From assembly GCA_010015745.1 (NCBI GenBank), contig ML978205.1:124001-188000 (forward strand): a stretch of 64,000 nt of DNA. Direction: 5' to 3'. The translations under genes and the position numbers were made by a program. This DNA comes from Setomelanomma holmii. Lineage: Eukaryota; Ascomycota; Dothideomycetes; Pleosporales; Phaeosphaeriaceae. How positions within the stretch are numbered: the first letter of the stretch is position 1; each line of letters begins with the position of its first letter. A model generated the notes under the pieces. It was given only the letters and a program-made list of their open reading frames with translations. It had not been told where the DNA came from and made no database searches. Below, piece by piece: positions 1 to 11,238 of the stretch.

Positions 1-185
1 AGGTGCGGGAGCTTGAGGCGGCGCCGAGGCATGTCGCCCATTGGCTGACATCGGTTCACCATATTAGGTGGTACTTGCGAAGAAGAGATCACAGTACATG
101 TCCAGTAATTGTTTATTCCATGATAGCGTGATCACTGCCAGGCAAAAAAAGCTACGCTGCGATGTGTGTGCCATCCGACCACCCT

Positions 186-2296
186 TCAGCCAAGCTCGAC
201 TACTATTTGCCATGCCGCTTCAGGTCCTACACATGCTACAAGCTCAGCGATGATGCCTTTGGTCGATCGTGGATTTCGCATGTCACTGGTCTCCCATGAC
301 ACCAAGTCCTGAGCATGATTAGTACCGCGAGTTGACATGTCAGCATGCGAAAGCGCTTACCTGTGCTTCTGCATCTTGACCACGGATTTTGATAGGCATG
401 GTCCCAAGGTCCAGCTGCTCTTCAATCTCGTCTGCCGTCATGAGGCCCGGAACCTTCAAGTCAAATAATGACATGCCTCCGGAGACCGCTGCTCCTCCTT
501 TCGCGGCTGTTGGCAACGGGTAGTCGCTAGTTGCGTCTTCACCTTCCTGCTCGCTTGCTTCCGCTGTCGTTTCTCTAGCATCTGCTACGCCAGGTTTGGC
601 CTCCTCCCGCCGGCGTTCCCTAGACATTGACACATACGACTTCTTGTCAAGCAAAGCGCGTAGCTTGCCATCCAGCGGATTCCAATCGTACGTCTCAGGA
701 TCTAGAACATGCTGAGGGCTGTAGTCGCCTTTGTACCGCATCTTAGTGCATGAGTGAATGTAGTAGCCCATATAATAGTACTGGTAGCCTCCCTTAAGAG
801 CGAGAGCTGCTTCTCGCAGCGCACTCAATTTTCCAAAATGCCACTGCTCGAAGTCGGAATGGTAGAGGAAGTACACCCCACTGACGCAGTGCGGTAACAA
901 ATCCAGCACACCCATAGCAATCAGTCGACCATCAAGCCGGTAACACTGATGATAAGAGCCAAGGAGCTGTGTCTGACCATGGACGTCTCTCGATGTTTTC
1001 TGTAGGGGCGAGTCGCACAAGAAGCGTCGGAAGCCAGATTGTGAGATCTGTGATGGTGTTTCTTTGTGGACATGTTGTTGGTAATTGTGGAATAGCTCAT
1101 ATTTCTCCGTAGTGAAGCTGGCTGGTTCGAGTGTCACCTCGAACCGGTGAGCTGGTTCCGGTGGTCGCTTGACATTCTCAAGATCACTTCGGTGGACTTC
1201 TTGGACGAAGTCAAATGTGTTCTTGAGTCGAGCTTTCTCCCTGCATGTCAATCAGATAAGACTAATGGCATTGCATATTATACTCACTCTTTCGGGATCG
1301 GGTGAAGTCTCGCAGCTTCCTTTTTGTAAGTCTCACCTAGCACATAATCATTCCACTTGTTCACAGCGCGCCGCTGATCCTTCGAAGGCTTGAACGAGGC
1401 TACTGGAAGGCTACTATATTTTAGTCAAGGCAAAATGATACTCTGTCTGAAGTCACGCACCGGATGGTGTAGTGCGGACAACAATGTCGTAGCACATCGG
1501 GTTTATAAAAGATTGTGCCGGAGCTGCTGGAACATTAGCACATCTCTTACCAAAGGTCTCATTTGCGATACGTACCGCCTCCAACCTCGATCGACAAGAA
1601 TCTGGTAAACGTCTACTGTCAAGCTGCTGGACGAGAAGTAGTAACTCGCGCCTGATTATGTGAGGCTTGTCAGTACATGGATCGAATCAAAAACTTCCCG
1701 AATCCTCCCGTTGGGCGCCGTGATGTGCATTGCTGGTTATGACGTGGCGTGTGGCTAAAAGACCATTTTGTCTCGAAATGGGAAGTGTATGGAAATCGCG
1801 ATAAATTGTGCTTGGCGCGAGATGTCTGTGAATTGATTGATTGGTGCAGGGGTCCAGCGAAACAGGTGCAAACATTCCATGCAGCGCGGGGACATGCACG
1901 CGATGTTGGGCAAGCTTAGTTGACGGCTGATGCGAGAATCTGCCGTGTTGGCGACAAATACACGGAAGCGTCCGCTGGCCGACAGCTCGACCACGCTCGT
2001 TGTGCATCGGACGCGTGACATGGTGTGTCTACAAAAGGGACAGAGATAGAGCATCCACGTACGAGAATTGGGCCTTCGGCGGCCAGTTGATGCATCTTTG
2101 CAGTATCCGCAGGACTCACTACTGTAGCCTAGAAAACAGCATCAGCAGCTGGGACACCGTTCAGGGTTCGGAAATGCTATATCTGCAATGTCGAAAGTGT
2201 CGAAGGCAGCTCGATATCCAGCCAGACAGGCACGAGCCGGATCCCAGGGCCTTGGTTGGAGTAAGACATACCGAAGGGCGTCACACGAGACTGCAT
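186..2296 (-). CDS. ATE1: Arginyl-tRNA--protein transferase (N-end rule), 7 exons
   Basis: Transfers Arg from Arg-tRNA to acidic N-termini, marking proteins for Arg/N-degron degradation. I assembled seven exons: 2272-2296, 2063-2128, 1576-1651, 1461-1526, 1288-1413, 361-1240 and 186-308, giving 1362 nt and 453 residues, close to the fungal norm. The first exon encodes MQSRVTPFG and joins in frame to YSSESCGYC. The CGYC pair and a later HCCPHYTIR segment are the conserved Cys motifs of the N-terminal domain, which bind an Fe-S cluster in the family. FKPSKDQRRAVNKWNDYV and the C-terminal GNAT-like fold (YFLYHSDFEQW, YYYMGYYIHSC, MRYKGDYSPQ) are diagnostic. The second intron (1652-2062, 411 nt) is unusually long; the others are 47-143 nt. 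The last intron has a clear TACTAAT branch site. It is divergent from the downstream Nudix gene. Confidence 0.93.
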
Positions 2297-2987
2297 GAGG
2301 GTAGCATAAGCGTGGGAGCAAGCGTTGCTGGTGGGGGTGGTCCAAGTCGGAAACGGCGTGGTTGTCGCAACGAGCCCGCTGGTGTCGCGGCGGAGAGCGG
2401 TGGCAGCCGTTGAAGACGTGAATAACAGCCTGTTTTCCAAGCCGCTTCCCAGCAAAATTGCCTTGGGAAGACAAAGTCGAGGGTGTTGGCAGAGAAGCGG
2501 TCGCGGGGTCAGGCACAGCAGCAGCAGTGTATGTTTCACAGCGTGGCCGCAGCTCTCCAGTATTTAGATCAGCGTCTACACGAGGCCGGTTGCACGTTTT
2601 CTAGTGGGCGATGGACCCTTTAAATGCCCGTACGTCATTCGCATTTGCAAGCAGAACGACACTGCAGGCGGCGGCGCGCTGAGTCCTCGCGTGCCCCGCC
2701 AGGTCTCCTCTGCCCGCTGCCAGCTGCACGTCGGGACCATAGGCGACAAGTCTCCAGCGCTGCCAGGGCAGATAGATGCCTTGCTGGTCCTTGTACACGC
2801 GCTGTTGGTGTAGTTGGAGTGCATTGTGCTGCACTGTTGCATCAATTGCAGGCAGGGCCCCGGACGCTCGAGGTCGCTCCTTCCTGCACGCGGCCTTGGC
2901 GGAAGGAACGAGTGACGCTCCGGGAGCTCTTAGTTTCCCACGTAAAAAGTCCCTGACCCGAACCACCTACTAAAACAACCATTCACC
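2297..2987. other. Intergenic, divergent promoter region
   Basis: This stretch separates ATE1 (-) from the Nudix gene (+). Short ORFs occur on both strands in every frame, but none resembles a protein family and none has splice signals that extend it. It probably holds both promoters and 5' leaders. Confidence 0.5.
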
Positions 2988-3053
2988 ATGTCGGCCTCCT
3001 TTGATTCTCGCAGGTCTCCTCAGCATCCTCAGCCCCGTCCCCCGCGGGACTGA
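2988..3053 (+). promoter_or_regulatory. uORF in leader of the Nudix gene
   Basis: A 21-codon ORF (MSASFDSRRS...) begins at a well-placed ATG in the context CACC-ATG and ends with TGA about 230 nt upstream of the Nudix start codon. The DNA around and after it (3000-3200) is pyrimidine-rich, as in fungal leaders. Translation is not shown by the sequence; the uORF role is inferred. Confidence 0.35.
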
Positions 3054-3286
3054 GCCTCACTCTGCCCTTTGCTCTGCTAGCCTCTCTACCCTTCACACTT
3101 ACTCACTACCTACCGCTCGTGAGCCCGCCCTCGCTGTTTGTTCGGCGTCCTTTCACCGCCTGAGCCGCTACTTCTGTCCCGACCAAGCCCCTCCTTAACC
3201 GCCTCGGTGTCCTGTTGAGCAGCCGCCCGCGTGGGGTGCCATTTGCTCCTGCCGAGTATTTCTTTGAGAGGATCCCAGCGGCGACA

Positions 3287-3876
3287 ATGGCCGCTACGCA
3301 GTCGCTGCCCATGCAGTCACGAACTGGTCGTGTGAATCAGCGTAAGTGCGCTCACGAGACTCCGAATTTTGTCTCCAAAATTTGGAAGGACCATTTCGTC
3401 GCAGTCCTCTCGCATCTGTCTTGATCCTCAGCTGATCGCGTGCAGGATACGGCGCTCAGGGAGAGCGACTCGTCGCCGGCGTGGTCCCACTCTCTACCGA
3501 CAAGTACTATGTACTCCTGATCCAGTCAACCCGACGCGGCGGCTGGGTTCTGCCCAAAGGCGGTTGGGAGACGGACGAAGCGACGGCCCAAGACGCTGCG
3601 AAACGTGAAGCCTGGGAAGAGGCTGGCATAATATGCAAAATCAACTACGATCTTGGCCTCATCCCCGAAAAGCGGAAAGCAGATCAGCTCACAGCTACCG
3701 CTCCGAAAGCATCATACCATTTCTTCGAAGCGACCGTCGAGAAGCAGGAAGCGGTCTGGCCTGAGCAGCACAAGCGGTCCAGGAATTGGTTCACATACAC
3801 CCAAGCCCGGCAGGCGTTGGCGGAGCGACCGGAGCTTTTGGACGCGCTCGACCGGTGCACAATGCACCGCTCGTAG
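3287..3876 (+). CDS. DDP1: Diphosphoinositol polyphosphate phosphohydrolase (Nudix)
   Basis: Hydrolyses diphosphoinositol polyphosphates and dinucleoside polyphosphates. Two exons, 3287-3341 and 3446-3876, give 161 residues. The intron starts GTAAGT and ends GTGCAG. The Nudix box is complete: GGW-ETDE at the start, then REAWEEAGI, supplying the metal-binding glutamates. It is preceded by RRGGWVLPKGGW, the PKGG signature of the DIPP/Aps1/Ddp1 subgroup. The N-terminal MAATQSLPMQSRTGRVNQ leads straight into the strand RLVAGVVPLS. A single-domain protein of about 160 residues is the usual DIPP size. The symbol is given by subgroup similarity; a diadenosine polyphosphate hydrolase preference is possible. 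Confidence 0.88.
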
Positions 3877-4941
3877 CACGCACGCGTGCTCGCAGGTGCG
3901 ATACACGGCAATCGCACTCGAGCGCTATGGTGCGGGTTTCGTCGGATACGGCTCTCAACGTATCTGGCGTTTTCGCTTCTCTTCGTTTAATTTCGCATCA
4001 TGATTACACTCAAAAAAGCTCAAGGAGGACATAGATTTTGGCTTTGTTGTTTGGATTTTGCTTGGGCGTCGTGGCTGCTCTTCCACTGGTAGAACCTGCA
4101 TATGCGGCTCTCCTGCACGCGAGACTCAAAAGCCACTCGCGGCTCGCAGTAATGCAATTTGGCCACCGCCAAGCACCTATTTGCTTTTCCTTCCTCTTAC
4201 TCTGGTCCTTCTGAAGCATTGCGTATGTCAGCATGTTCGCGCTTCTGCAAACCATATCGTGCATCCATTGACCAAGCGCAGCCGCAAGGTGGTCGTTCCT
4301 CACCTTGTCGAAGAACATGTCGCGCTGGGAGATGTGGTCGGTGAGCTCGGATGGATCTGACTGACCAAGTGTGTAGGTACCATTCAACACTGCTGCTTAC
4401 TTTGCATGTTTTGACTTAGGCAGCTGCGAGCCACTAACCTGCCACCAGGAGGCATGCCGAAAGTCGTTCACAGACACGTTGATCAGATGTGTGCGCTACG
4501 AAACCACTCGTCTTTCTCGGATTTTCCTAGCCGCTCCTCCGCGAGAGCCCGATGTTGGCAGGTTCGCATTCGTGTCAGGCTTCGGTGAATGCACGATGTA
4601 TGCGCACATGAATGGTTTCACTCCACTCCCGAAAGCACCATGAGCCGACATTGGACCTCATGAACTCACATAGCGCACCTCGTGAATTCACATGGACACG
4701 CCGAGGATCGCGAAGCTTCTACAAAATGTCTGAGAATATGTCCCAAATAGAACCTCGACCTGATTCAAATAATCGCAGCACCGCAACACTCACCCAAACA
4801 TAACGCGCAAAATCACTAGTACTATTTCAACCACGACCTCAAACACAAAACCCCACCAGCAGAAGTACATGTCAGACACCTCTTCCTCGACCAACGCCAA
4901 TCCAAAATTCACGTCCATCTCGCTTCCGCGAACACATCGAT
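3877..4941. other. Intergenic, no convincing gene
   Basis: This holds the 3' end of the Nudix gene and low-information sequence. A 126-codon minus-strand ORF (4010-4390) is the only long frame; it resembles nothing I know. Confidence 0.4.
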
Positions 4942-5160
4942 ATGCCGACTACCCAGGCTTGTATCTTCGAGCCCACTCGCAAGGAATCACGTCGCCTGAA
5001 TACTGGCTTCGAGGATTTTGTCCCCGCTAGCAAGCTGAGCACGATGGTGAAGGAGGACGCCGAAGCGCAAGCTAAGGACGAGAAGCGGACTAAGGTCAAG
5101 GTTAAGGCTGTCGCAAAGAAAGTCAAGAACGCGGCGAAGAGCTTTGCGATGAAGAAATAG
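4942..5160 (+). CDS. Small Lys-rich hypothetical protein
   Basis: A 72-residue single-exon ORF. The C-terminal half is strongly basic and alternates Lys with Ala/Val (TKVKVKAVAKKVKNAAKSF), so it is likely helical and could bind nucleic acid or membranes. The N-terminus (MPTTQACIFEPTRKESRR) has no signal peptide. The preceding 80 nt is A/C-rich, like a fungal leader. No family recognised. The opposite strand is also open (4872-5174), so coding on this strand is a judgement from composition. Confidence 0.4.
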   Translation: MPTTQACIFEPTRKESRRLNTGFEDFVPASKLSTMVKEDAEAQAKDEKRTKVKVKAVAKKVKNAAKSFAMKK

Positions 5161-5749
5161 ACTGGTCTTTCCACTGATTAAGGTAAGGACACCATAACGA
5201 CTAGAGTCATGGTATCTAGTAAGGATTTCGTTTCGTCAGGTTGATTCCCTATTTATCACCTGACTGTGCTCGACAAAGGCTCTTCGTACTTCCTGCTGTT
5301 CTTGCGCTTCGTTACAGAATATGCCAGATCATCGAGAACCATAATGTTTAATTCTTCCTTGATTCATCATATTTTCATCCACCAGTCCAGCTCTCATCTC
5401 ATTCCTACTAACTCTGAACACTCTTGACACTCACGAGCGACTATCCGCGATCCAAGATAGCTTGTGGTGATGTAAGCATTGTGAACATACCCTTTTCACC
5501 ATTCGACGATATGTCCGCATGATCAACCCCTAGGGGCGCACAATGTCATTCATCATCATCTGCGACAAGCTATATGATTTTCCAGAATATTTTATCCTTC
5601 CCCTCATAGCATAGCTGATTATAAAAGTCAAAGCCCGCGGGATCTAAACACCTTTGCGTGCACCGTCAATATCACTGGGAGTATCGTGCATAGACATTGG
5701 CTCAAGTTCCACTAACGTCGATTGAACGCAACACACAATAGCAACCGCA
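5161..5749. other. Intergenic, nothing recognised
   Basis: AT-richer sequence with no long ORF or repeat that I can see. Confidence 0.4.
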
Positions 5750-6031
5750 ATGCCGTCTGCATCTCCCGTACCGAAGTCAATCCTTCTCACCACTTCACCC
5801 TCTTCGGCAGCGCCTTCAACCTTGTTACCTTCCTCGCACGTCTCATTCGAGATGCCGTATCGCTCAAGGGCACTGTTCCCGCTGACTGACGCTGGAGCGC
5901 AGAATGCACACTCCATGGCGCAACGCGATCGAGAATTAGAAGCGCGATTGTGGCACGATGGGCTTGCGAAGAAGAATCTTGAGTGCCGGAAGAAGTGGTG
6001 GAAGATGATTGTGGGTAGGATGAAGGGTTAG
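5750..6031 (+). CDS. Small hypothetical protein
   Basis: A 93-residue ORF with two parts: a Ser/Pro/Thr-rich N-terminus (about residues 1-50) and a charged, probably helical C-terminus rich in Trp, Arg and Lys (RELEARLWHDGLAKKNLE, then RKKWWKMIVGRMKG). The helical end reads like real protein rather than a chance frame. No signal peptide or known domain is seen. The antisense frame 5644-5916 is open too but has a less protein-like composition. Confidence 0.42.
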   Translation: MPSASPVPKSILLTTSPSSAAPSTLLPSSHVSFEMPYRSRALFPLTDAGAQNAHSMAQRDRELEARLWHDGLAKKNLECRKKWWKMIVGRMKG

Positions 6032-7194
6032 GGAGGTGTGTATATGAAATCGTGGGGTTGCGTTGAGCTGACCTTTGGCCCTGAATTGGTGTTCTAGATG
6101 TGCTAAATCCACCATCGCTCTCAACTGAATCATGTCAAAAATGCGGTTCTTCGCTTGGTCACTCTTTCGTGCGCCCTTTCGTCATGATTTGTTAATAGCG
6201 AGTTTTGTTTCAACCGCACATATATCTCACTCAGACATTTGTACTAAGACACTATGGTGATCCAGACACTGTGTCTCTGCTATTCTTTACGCTTTTATAA
6301 AGTCCGCATGCCTATTTGCAATCTCACATTCTCGTCCACTTACTTAAGCTCCTACTGAAGAGCTAACGTTGTGAACGCGCAATATATACACCACATCATG
6401 CACTATATTCATTGTGAGCCTACTAAGAACGTGGGACGAGACGGACCATGAGGTATATGATTCCGAACATGAGGCGCCGGTGTAATCGACAAACCAAACG
6501 AACTCCTAATCGTAGCACAATCTCAACTCGGACGACCTGCTTCGGCTGAGAGTACGACGCCTCAAAGTCCTCCAAGTTACCCCCTCGCGTTCGATTTTCA
6601 CCAAGACTCAGCTAAGCCAACGTTGCAGTCATGATCGCCTGTCGGTCATGTCTGCGATCTGCAGTTTCTCTGGGCGCTGAGAAGGCAGTTGCGTTCACCG
6701 AGGCACCGCCCGAAGTCTACGCCATCTCACCAGAAATGGCGTCTTACTCTCTAGGTGAGCAACTGGGAAAGCCATCGGTTTATGATGTTAATAATGCTGA
6801 GATTCTGACACAGCACTTGTGCAGTGAGTAAGAATTAAAGGCATTTCATAAACCTTGCCTATCCCCCATTCCCTTCTTGTAATGTTTCCATTATGTTCTA
6901 CTTCACGCGAACATGTCTATACTAGCATTCCAATTCAGCGTCTTGATCATGTACTGATGATATCTTCAGCAATACGTACGACATTGTGCGCGCATATATA
7001 CCACCGTATATTCACTTTGCAAGTTAATGTGCAAGTACATACGACCACTGAGGAGCGTCATGATCGACATATAAGCTGAAGGCATAGTCTGCCAGTCTAA
7101 TTGTCAGAACCTCACATAAACCCACAATCCACCTTGCATCCTGCATCCAATCGCGCTCTGCGACTACTTAAGAAACTCAGCAAGTCGATTTAAC
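6032..7194. other. Intergenic with one weak ORF
   Basis: A 66-codon plus-strand ORF (6631-6831, beginning MIACRSCLRSAVSLGAEKA) has an N-terminus like a mitochondrial presequence, but it lacks further support and no downstream exon was found. The rest looks non-coding. Confidence 0.35.
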
Positions 7195-7890
7195 ATGCAC
7201 CTCCAACCACAACCAACAACCCCCGCGAAAGAGAAGTGGAAGAAGTTGAACCCAGGCCTAGAGTTTGGCGAACTTTGATACTTCGACGTCGCTCGCAAAC
7301 AGAAGTCTGCCGGACCAACAGTCGGCGTCATGGACTATATCACTCCTGTAGAAGAAGACAAAGTGCCGATGGTACATCGCATGCCAGCATCTCGTTTCCT
7401 AGACACTGGCGGTGAGAAGACCGCCGGGAAAATGACTGGACAACAAGCAGAATGGCTGAAGCGTGCACGGCAAGAGAAGGCTCTCCAGAAGCAGCGTGAA
7501 GAGGAAGAAAATGTCGAGAACATTGCGATCCAGCGCATTGCCGGCGGGTCGCGGTCGCTCAGAACGCACCGCGCATTCAGTCCCAGCACATAAAGCTATC
7601 GCATGCATCATCGGCATCCTCGTTCGTTAAGTCAGAATCTAGCTCTGACCCAACAACAGGTCTCCCATTCCGACCTACCCTGGCCAAACGCGGGACGGAC
7701 TTCTGAGATTTCTTGCCACCTGAGCGTGTCGCCACCTGAAACGAGGTAAAGCGGCCGTCTGGCCAGAACTACCGTCCGCTACAAGCATTCGTGAAAAAGG
7801 CAAAAGGCAAGGTTGAGGAGCATCGTGAGTAAGCGGCGCCTGGACCGTGCTTTCAACGAACGTTAGAGCGAAATCCTGAAGAAACGGCAA
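7195..7890 (+). pseudogene. Decayed hypothetical gene with in-frame TGA and frameshift
   Basis: From the ATG at 7195 the frame runs 27 codons (ending LNPGLEFGEL), meets TGA at 7276-7278, and continues in the same frame (YFDVARKQKSAGPTVGVMDY) to 7593 without another stop. The continued part has a Lys/Arg/Glu-rich helix (EWLKRARQEKALQKQREEEE) and reads like real protein. After 7593, protein-like sequence resumes in another frame (KSESSSDPTTGLPFRPTLAK), then breaks up. No intron removes the TGA. A CGA-to-TGA change would explain the first lesion and an indel the second. The family was not recognised. Confidence 0.45.
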
Positions 7891-8939
7891 GTAGTTAGTG
7901 ATTAGCATGTATTTGTGGTGCACTAGCCATCTGCGCGCCTCATCGGTATAGGAAATGAAATCTTCTGCTCATAGCAGATGGAATGCTGTACGCATTGATG
8001 TATCTGAAGTCTTTTCGCACTCGGTTTGTGATCGTCTAGTCTCCTTGTGAATCTTCGCCGGTCATCGGTTCATCGTCTGGTGCCAGATAGTCCTGTGGTC
8101 TCTGTCTTAGGATGTCACATTAGGACCTTGTAAGTCTCGCTAAGCTGTGGCTGTCCAATGTTCTGCTCGCGAGCAATCTTCCTAGCCTTGCCCTTGAGCC
8201 GTGAACCCTTCGCGATGGGTGCCTTTGTTGCACTGTCTGCCGAGGTAGTACATGTAAAGCCGAGACCAGACGCTGTCTGCGTAAGTTACGTAATAAAGTA
8301 ATCCGTTACAACTTTGTACCGCTGGAAAGAATTGCCAAGATGTTGAGGAAGCATATTGACGCCTCGTCGGTAGCAGTATGACGCTCTCAGCGGTGGTGTT
8401 AGATTGAGGAGCAGTCGAGAGGGATTTCTGGGGAGGGAGGAGCCCAGAGATCAATTTGAGTGAGGAAAATATATTGACGGCGGTATCAGCTTGGCCCGTT
8501 TGCGTGAATGCGAGAATGCGTGAAAGCTTCCGCATCATTCTCTAGCAGTCGGCGAAGTTCCGAGAAGGTAGCACCTAAGCACCTACCGTTCCACAGCGGC
8601 TTGGTTACAAAATATCTCAGTAGACCTGACACCACTGGTCTTCGTGGCATGCCTATCTTGAGCACGATCTAACATCCAGCAGCGCATATTTGCTCGAGAA
8701 AATCGTCACTGTCTTCAAGAAGACAAAACGGACATATGATATATCGCTATCACGCCCCGGAATGAAAAACCAGGACGACGTGAACTGATGGCAGGAATTG
8801 CAAAGACATTGACGTGGTGTAGTAGGCATGCACCAGGCTATTAGTTCTCTGAGCGTTTGAGTTGGTCGCATCCGATCGCTTGGGAAGTCATGAACAGAAC
8901 GCGTATCGAAATATCTCAGTTCTCGCTGATGATAGACTT
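7891..8939. other. Intergenic, nothing recognised
   Basis: Short ORFs on both strands (for example 8182-8538 minus) have no protein-like character. This stretch ends at the decayed P5C dehydrogenase. Confidence 0.35.
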
Positions 8940-10060
8940 ATCAGTATAGGATGCGAAGAGCCAGCTTTATCGTTCGTTTCACTCGCACGACTGCCACCAA
9001 AGCTTTGCTGACCATGAGAGCAGCAGTTGTCTTGCAGTCTGGGCACCTGTTAGCAGGGCACCTCAAATCTGCAAGGGACGCACTTACTGATGTAAAAGTT
9101 TCCAGCAGAATATCGGAGCGCATCTTCGGCCTCGCGAATGGTCGCACGCGAACTGGCAAAGACTGAACTAGTCAGCGCGAAGCCCCCGCCGGCTTCATCG
9201 ACTTTCTCAAGGATATTCTTCCACTCCTCAACAGGATATACGTGGATGGCGAGTACCGGGCCGAAGATCTCATAGTTGAAGAGCTTGTGATCCGGAGAGC
9301 CGGCCAGGTAGACTGTAGGCTTGACACAAAAGCCCGTTGAGTCGTCATAGCTACCACCCGTGAGCAGCTTCAGCGACGAATCGTTATTGCTTTCGTCGAT
9401 GACTGCCTTGATCTTCTCAAACGACCTGCGATGGATAACAGGACCCATGAACGCAGCAAGATCCTCATGCGGGTTTCCTTGCGTAATCTCACCGACATCC
9501 TGCAAAAAGGCGTTGAGAAACTCTTGGGATCGGCATTGAGGAAGGTACAAGCGCGATGTCGCGGAGCACTTCTGGCCTTGGTATTCAAAGGAACCACGAA
9601 TGGTATGCTTGACTGCTGATGGGATTTCCGCGCTCGGATGGATAAGTGTAAAGTTCTTGCAGCTGGTCTCGCCTACCAGGCGCGGAAATTCGCCGTACGG
9701 TTGGTTGCCAATGCCTTGACCGACACGAGCACTCAAGGAACGGAACACATCTGATGAGCCGACAAAGTTGAGGCCCGCAAGGTCGCGATGCTGGAAGACA
9801 ACATCGTTGATCTCTTCTGCGTCACCGGGTATGAAATGTATAGCATCTGGCGGCAGACCAGCTTCCAGCAAAATCTTGTACACGAGAGTGCTGGCGTAAA
9901 TATAAGAAGGCGATGGCTTCCAGAGCACAACGTTGCCCATGATCGCAGGTCCAGAGATCAGATCACCGCCAATGGTAGTAAAGTTGAAAGGCGATATGGC
10001 ATACACGAAGCCTTCTACGGGTGTTCGCGAGGCGTTTTTGTCGCTTTATTCGAGCGATGC
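8940..10060 (-). pseudogene. Delta-1-pyrroline-5-carboxylate dehydrogenase pseudogene
   Basis: P5CDH oxidises P5C (glutamate semialdehyde) to glutamate, the second step of proline breakdown in mitochondria. The main open block (9088 to about 10043) carries TPVEGFVYAISPFNFT, the cofactor-binding core and the catalytic Cys segment GSFEYQGQKCSATSRLY. The usual ETGGKNF appears as ETSCKNF. An intron (9039-9087) starts GTAAGT and has a GCTAAC branch site. The next exon begins INCKTTAALM and must then shift frame near 9012 to continue as QQSFGGSRASETNDKAG, the family's C-terminal signature. One missing G in ATGGTCAGC explains this. The N-terminal third, about 190 residues in the family, is absent or unrecognisable, with a stop just upstream of the conserved block. 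Dead gene. Confidence 0.85.
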
Positions 10061-10457
10061 TGGTTCTGTGAAACTGTCCTTACCTCAACGTAGAACCAAC
10101 ACGCGTAGAGCCGACGAAGTGGCGAATATGGAAGACAGTCTATGTTGCCTTTCAATACGTCAAGCTTTTCCGTAGGAAGTCTTTGTCGCTGTATGGTAAC
10201 TGTTCCTGCTTCGAACGAGCAACATCTTTGCAAACCCAGGACAGCCATTGCGAAGCCGCATTCGAGCGCTGAGACGATGATCGCAGCATCAGAGACGACA
10301 CGTCATCGAAGCGCACTGAACCTCACGCCAGAGACTTCATCTCGTGAGGGTGGGGAAGAGTCCAGACTGTGAACCAACATTCGTGTCCAAGTTTCATCTA
10401 GGTGTCTTTCGATCAGGAAACCTGCTCAGTCTCGAAGCAAGACCTCTGGCATCTTAA

Positions 10458-10688
10458 TCAAGTAGTACATCTACATACTATTGCCAGGTTGGTGTAGAAG
10501 TCGTCCTCGTACTCTGCGCGCATGATCTTGTTGAGCTCATTCGCTGCCGACCATCGCGAGGGTATAATCTCGTCCTTTTCGAAGACCGAGATATTTGTGT
10601 AGCGTTGATTGGCGAGCTCGAGCGCAGTCGAGAGCCCAAACGCGCCAGCACCAACGATGGCGATTGTGTCAGTTTTGGAGATAGTCAT
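10458..10688 (-). pseudogene. 5' fragment of FAD-dependent amine/amino-acid oxidase
   Basis: The N-terminal 65 or so residues match a DAO-fold (fructosyl-amine/sarcosine/pipecolate oxidase-like) flavoprotein. They contain the dinucleotide-binding motif TIAIVGAGAFGLSTALELA, the acidic residue closing the ADP site (VFEKDE), and the subgroup segment SRWSAANELNKIMRAEYED. The match stops at FYTNLAI, followed by a good splice donor (GTATGT). The 340 nt after it contains no recognisable continuation of the 400+ residue enzyme. It lies upstream of and co-directional with the dead P5CDH, so it looks like another casualty of the same cluster. Which substrate class it served cannot be told from this part. 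Confidence 0.72.
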
Positions 10689-11238
10689 CTTGGATTGATT
10701 TGGTTGAATCAGCGAATTGATTGTTACTTCAGACCTTTTGCGGAGAATTGAGCTATAATCACACAGCAACGCTAGGACTGAAAATCGCCGTATTGTCATC
10801 CGATCCTGAGCGAAGGTCTCGATCAGTCCGCCTTGATCGTTGTCGAACAATACCGGCGTTCACACTCGGAATAAGTTGCGAACGACCGTATCGATACAAT
10901 AGAGCTATTACCCCACGTAGCAGTTTCTTCGCTCTTGATACCGACTGGCCCGATGGCCTGGATTGCGCATGTTCTTAGAGTACTGCTGCAACCCCAGCAG
11001 TCTTTGCGTCGGTCTCGCATACCAAATTAGGTAAAGTCCGTAGCCTCAAGGGAGCGCTTCCGAGAAGCCGATGACAAGCGACCTGTTGAGCTCACAACAA
11101 ATGTGTTCGAAGAAATCATTGCGAACAAGGCACTGGCGCCTGGAAATATCGAGGCCAGTACTGATGAGTGATCACGGTGTCCCGCATAGTACAGCGCCCA
11201 TAGACCATCATCCATCACGAATGACCACAAATTGATGA
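10689..11238. other. Spacer between divergent gene remnants
   Basis: No protein family recognised. It probably contains the former shared promoter of the oxidase fragment (-) and the membrane-protein pseudogene (+). Confidence 0.35.

Noticed and set aside
4010..4390. 126-codon minus-strand ORF
   Set aside because: Partly helical in character, but there is no family, no splice context and poor composition at the C-terminus; it may be chance.
8182..8538. 118-codon minus-strand ORF
   Set aside because: No domain and no protein-like hydrophobic or charge pattern.
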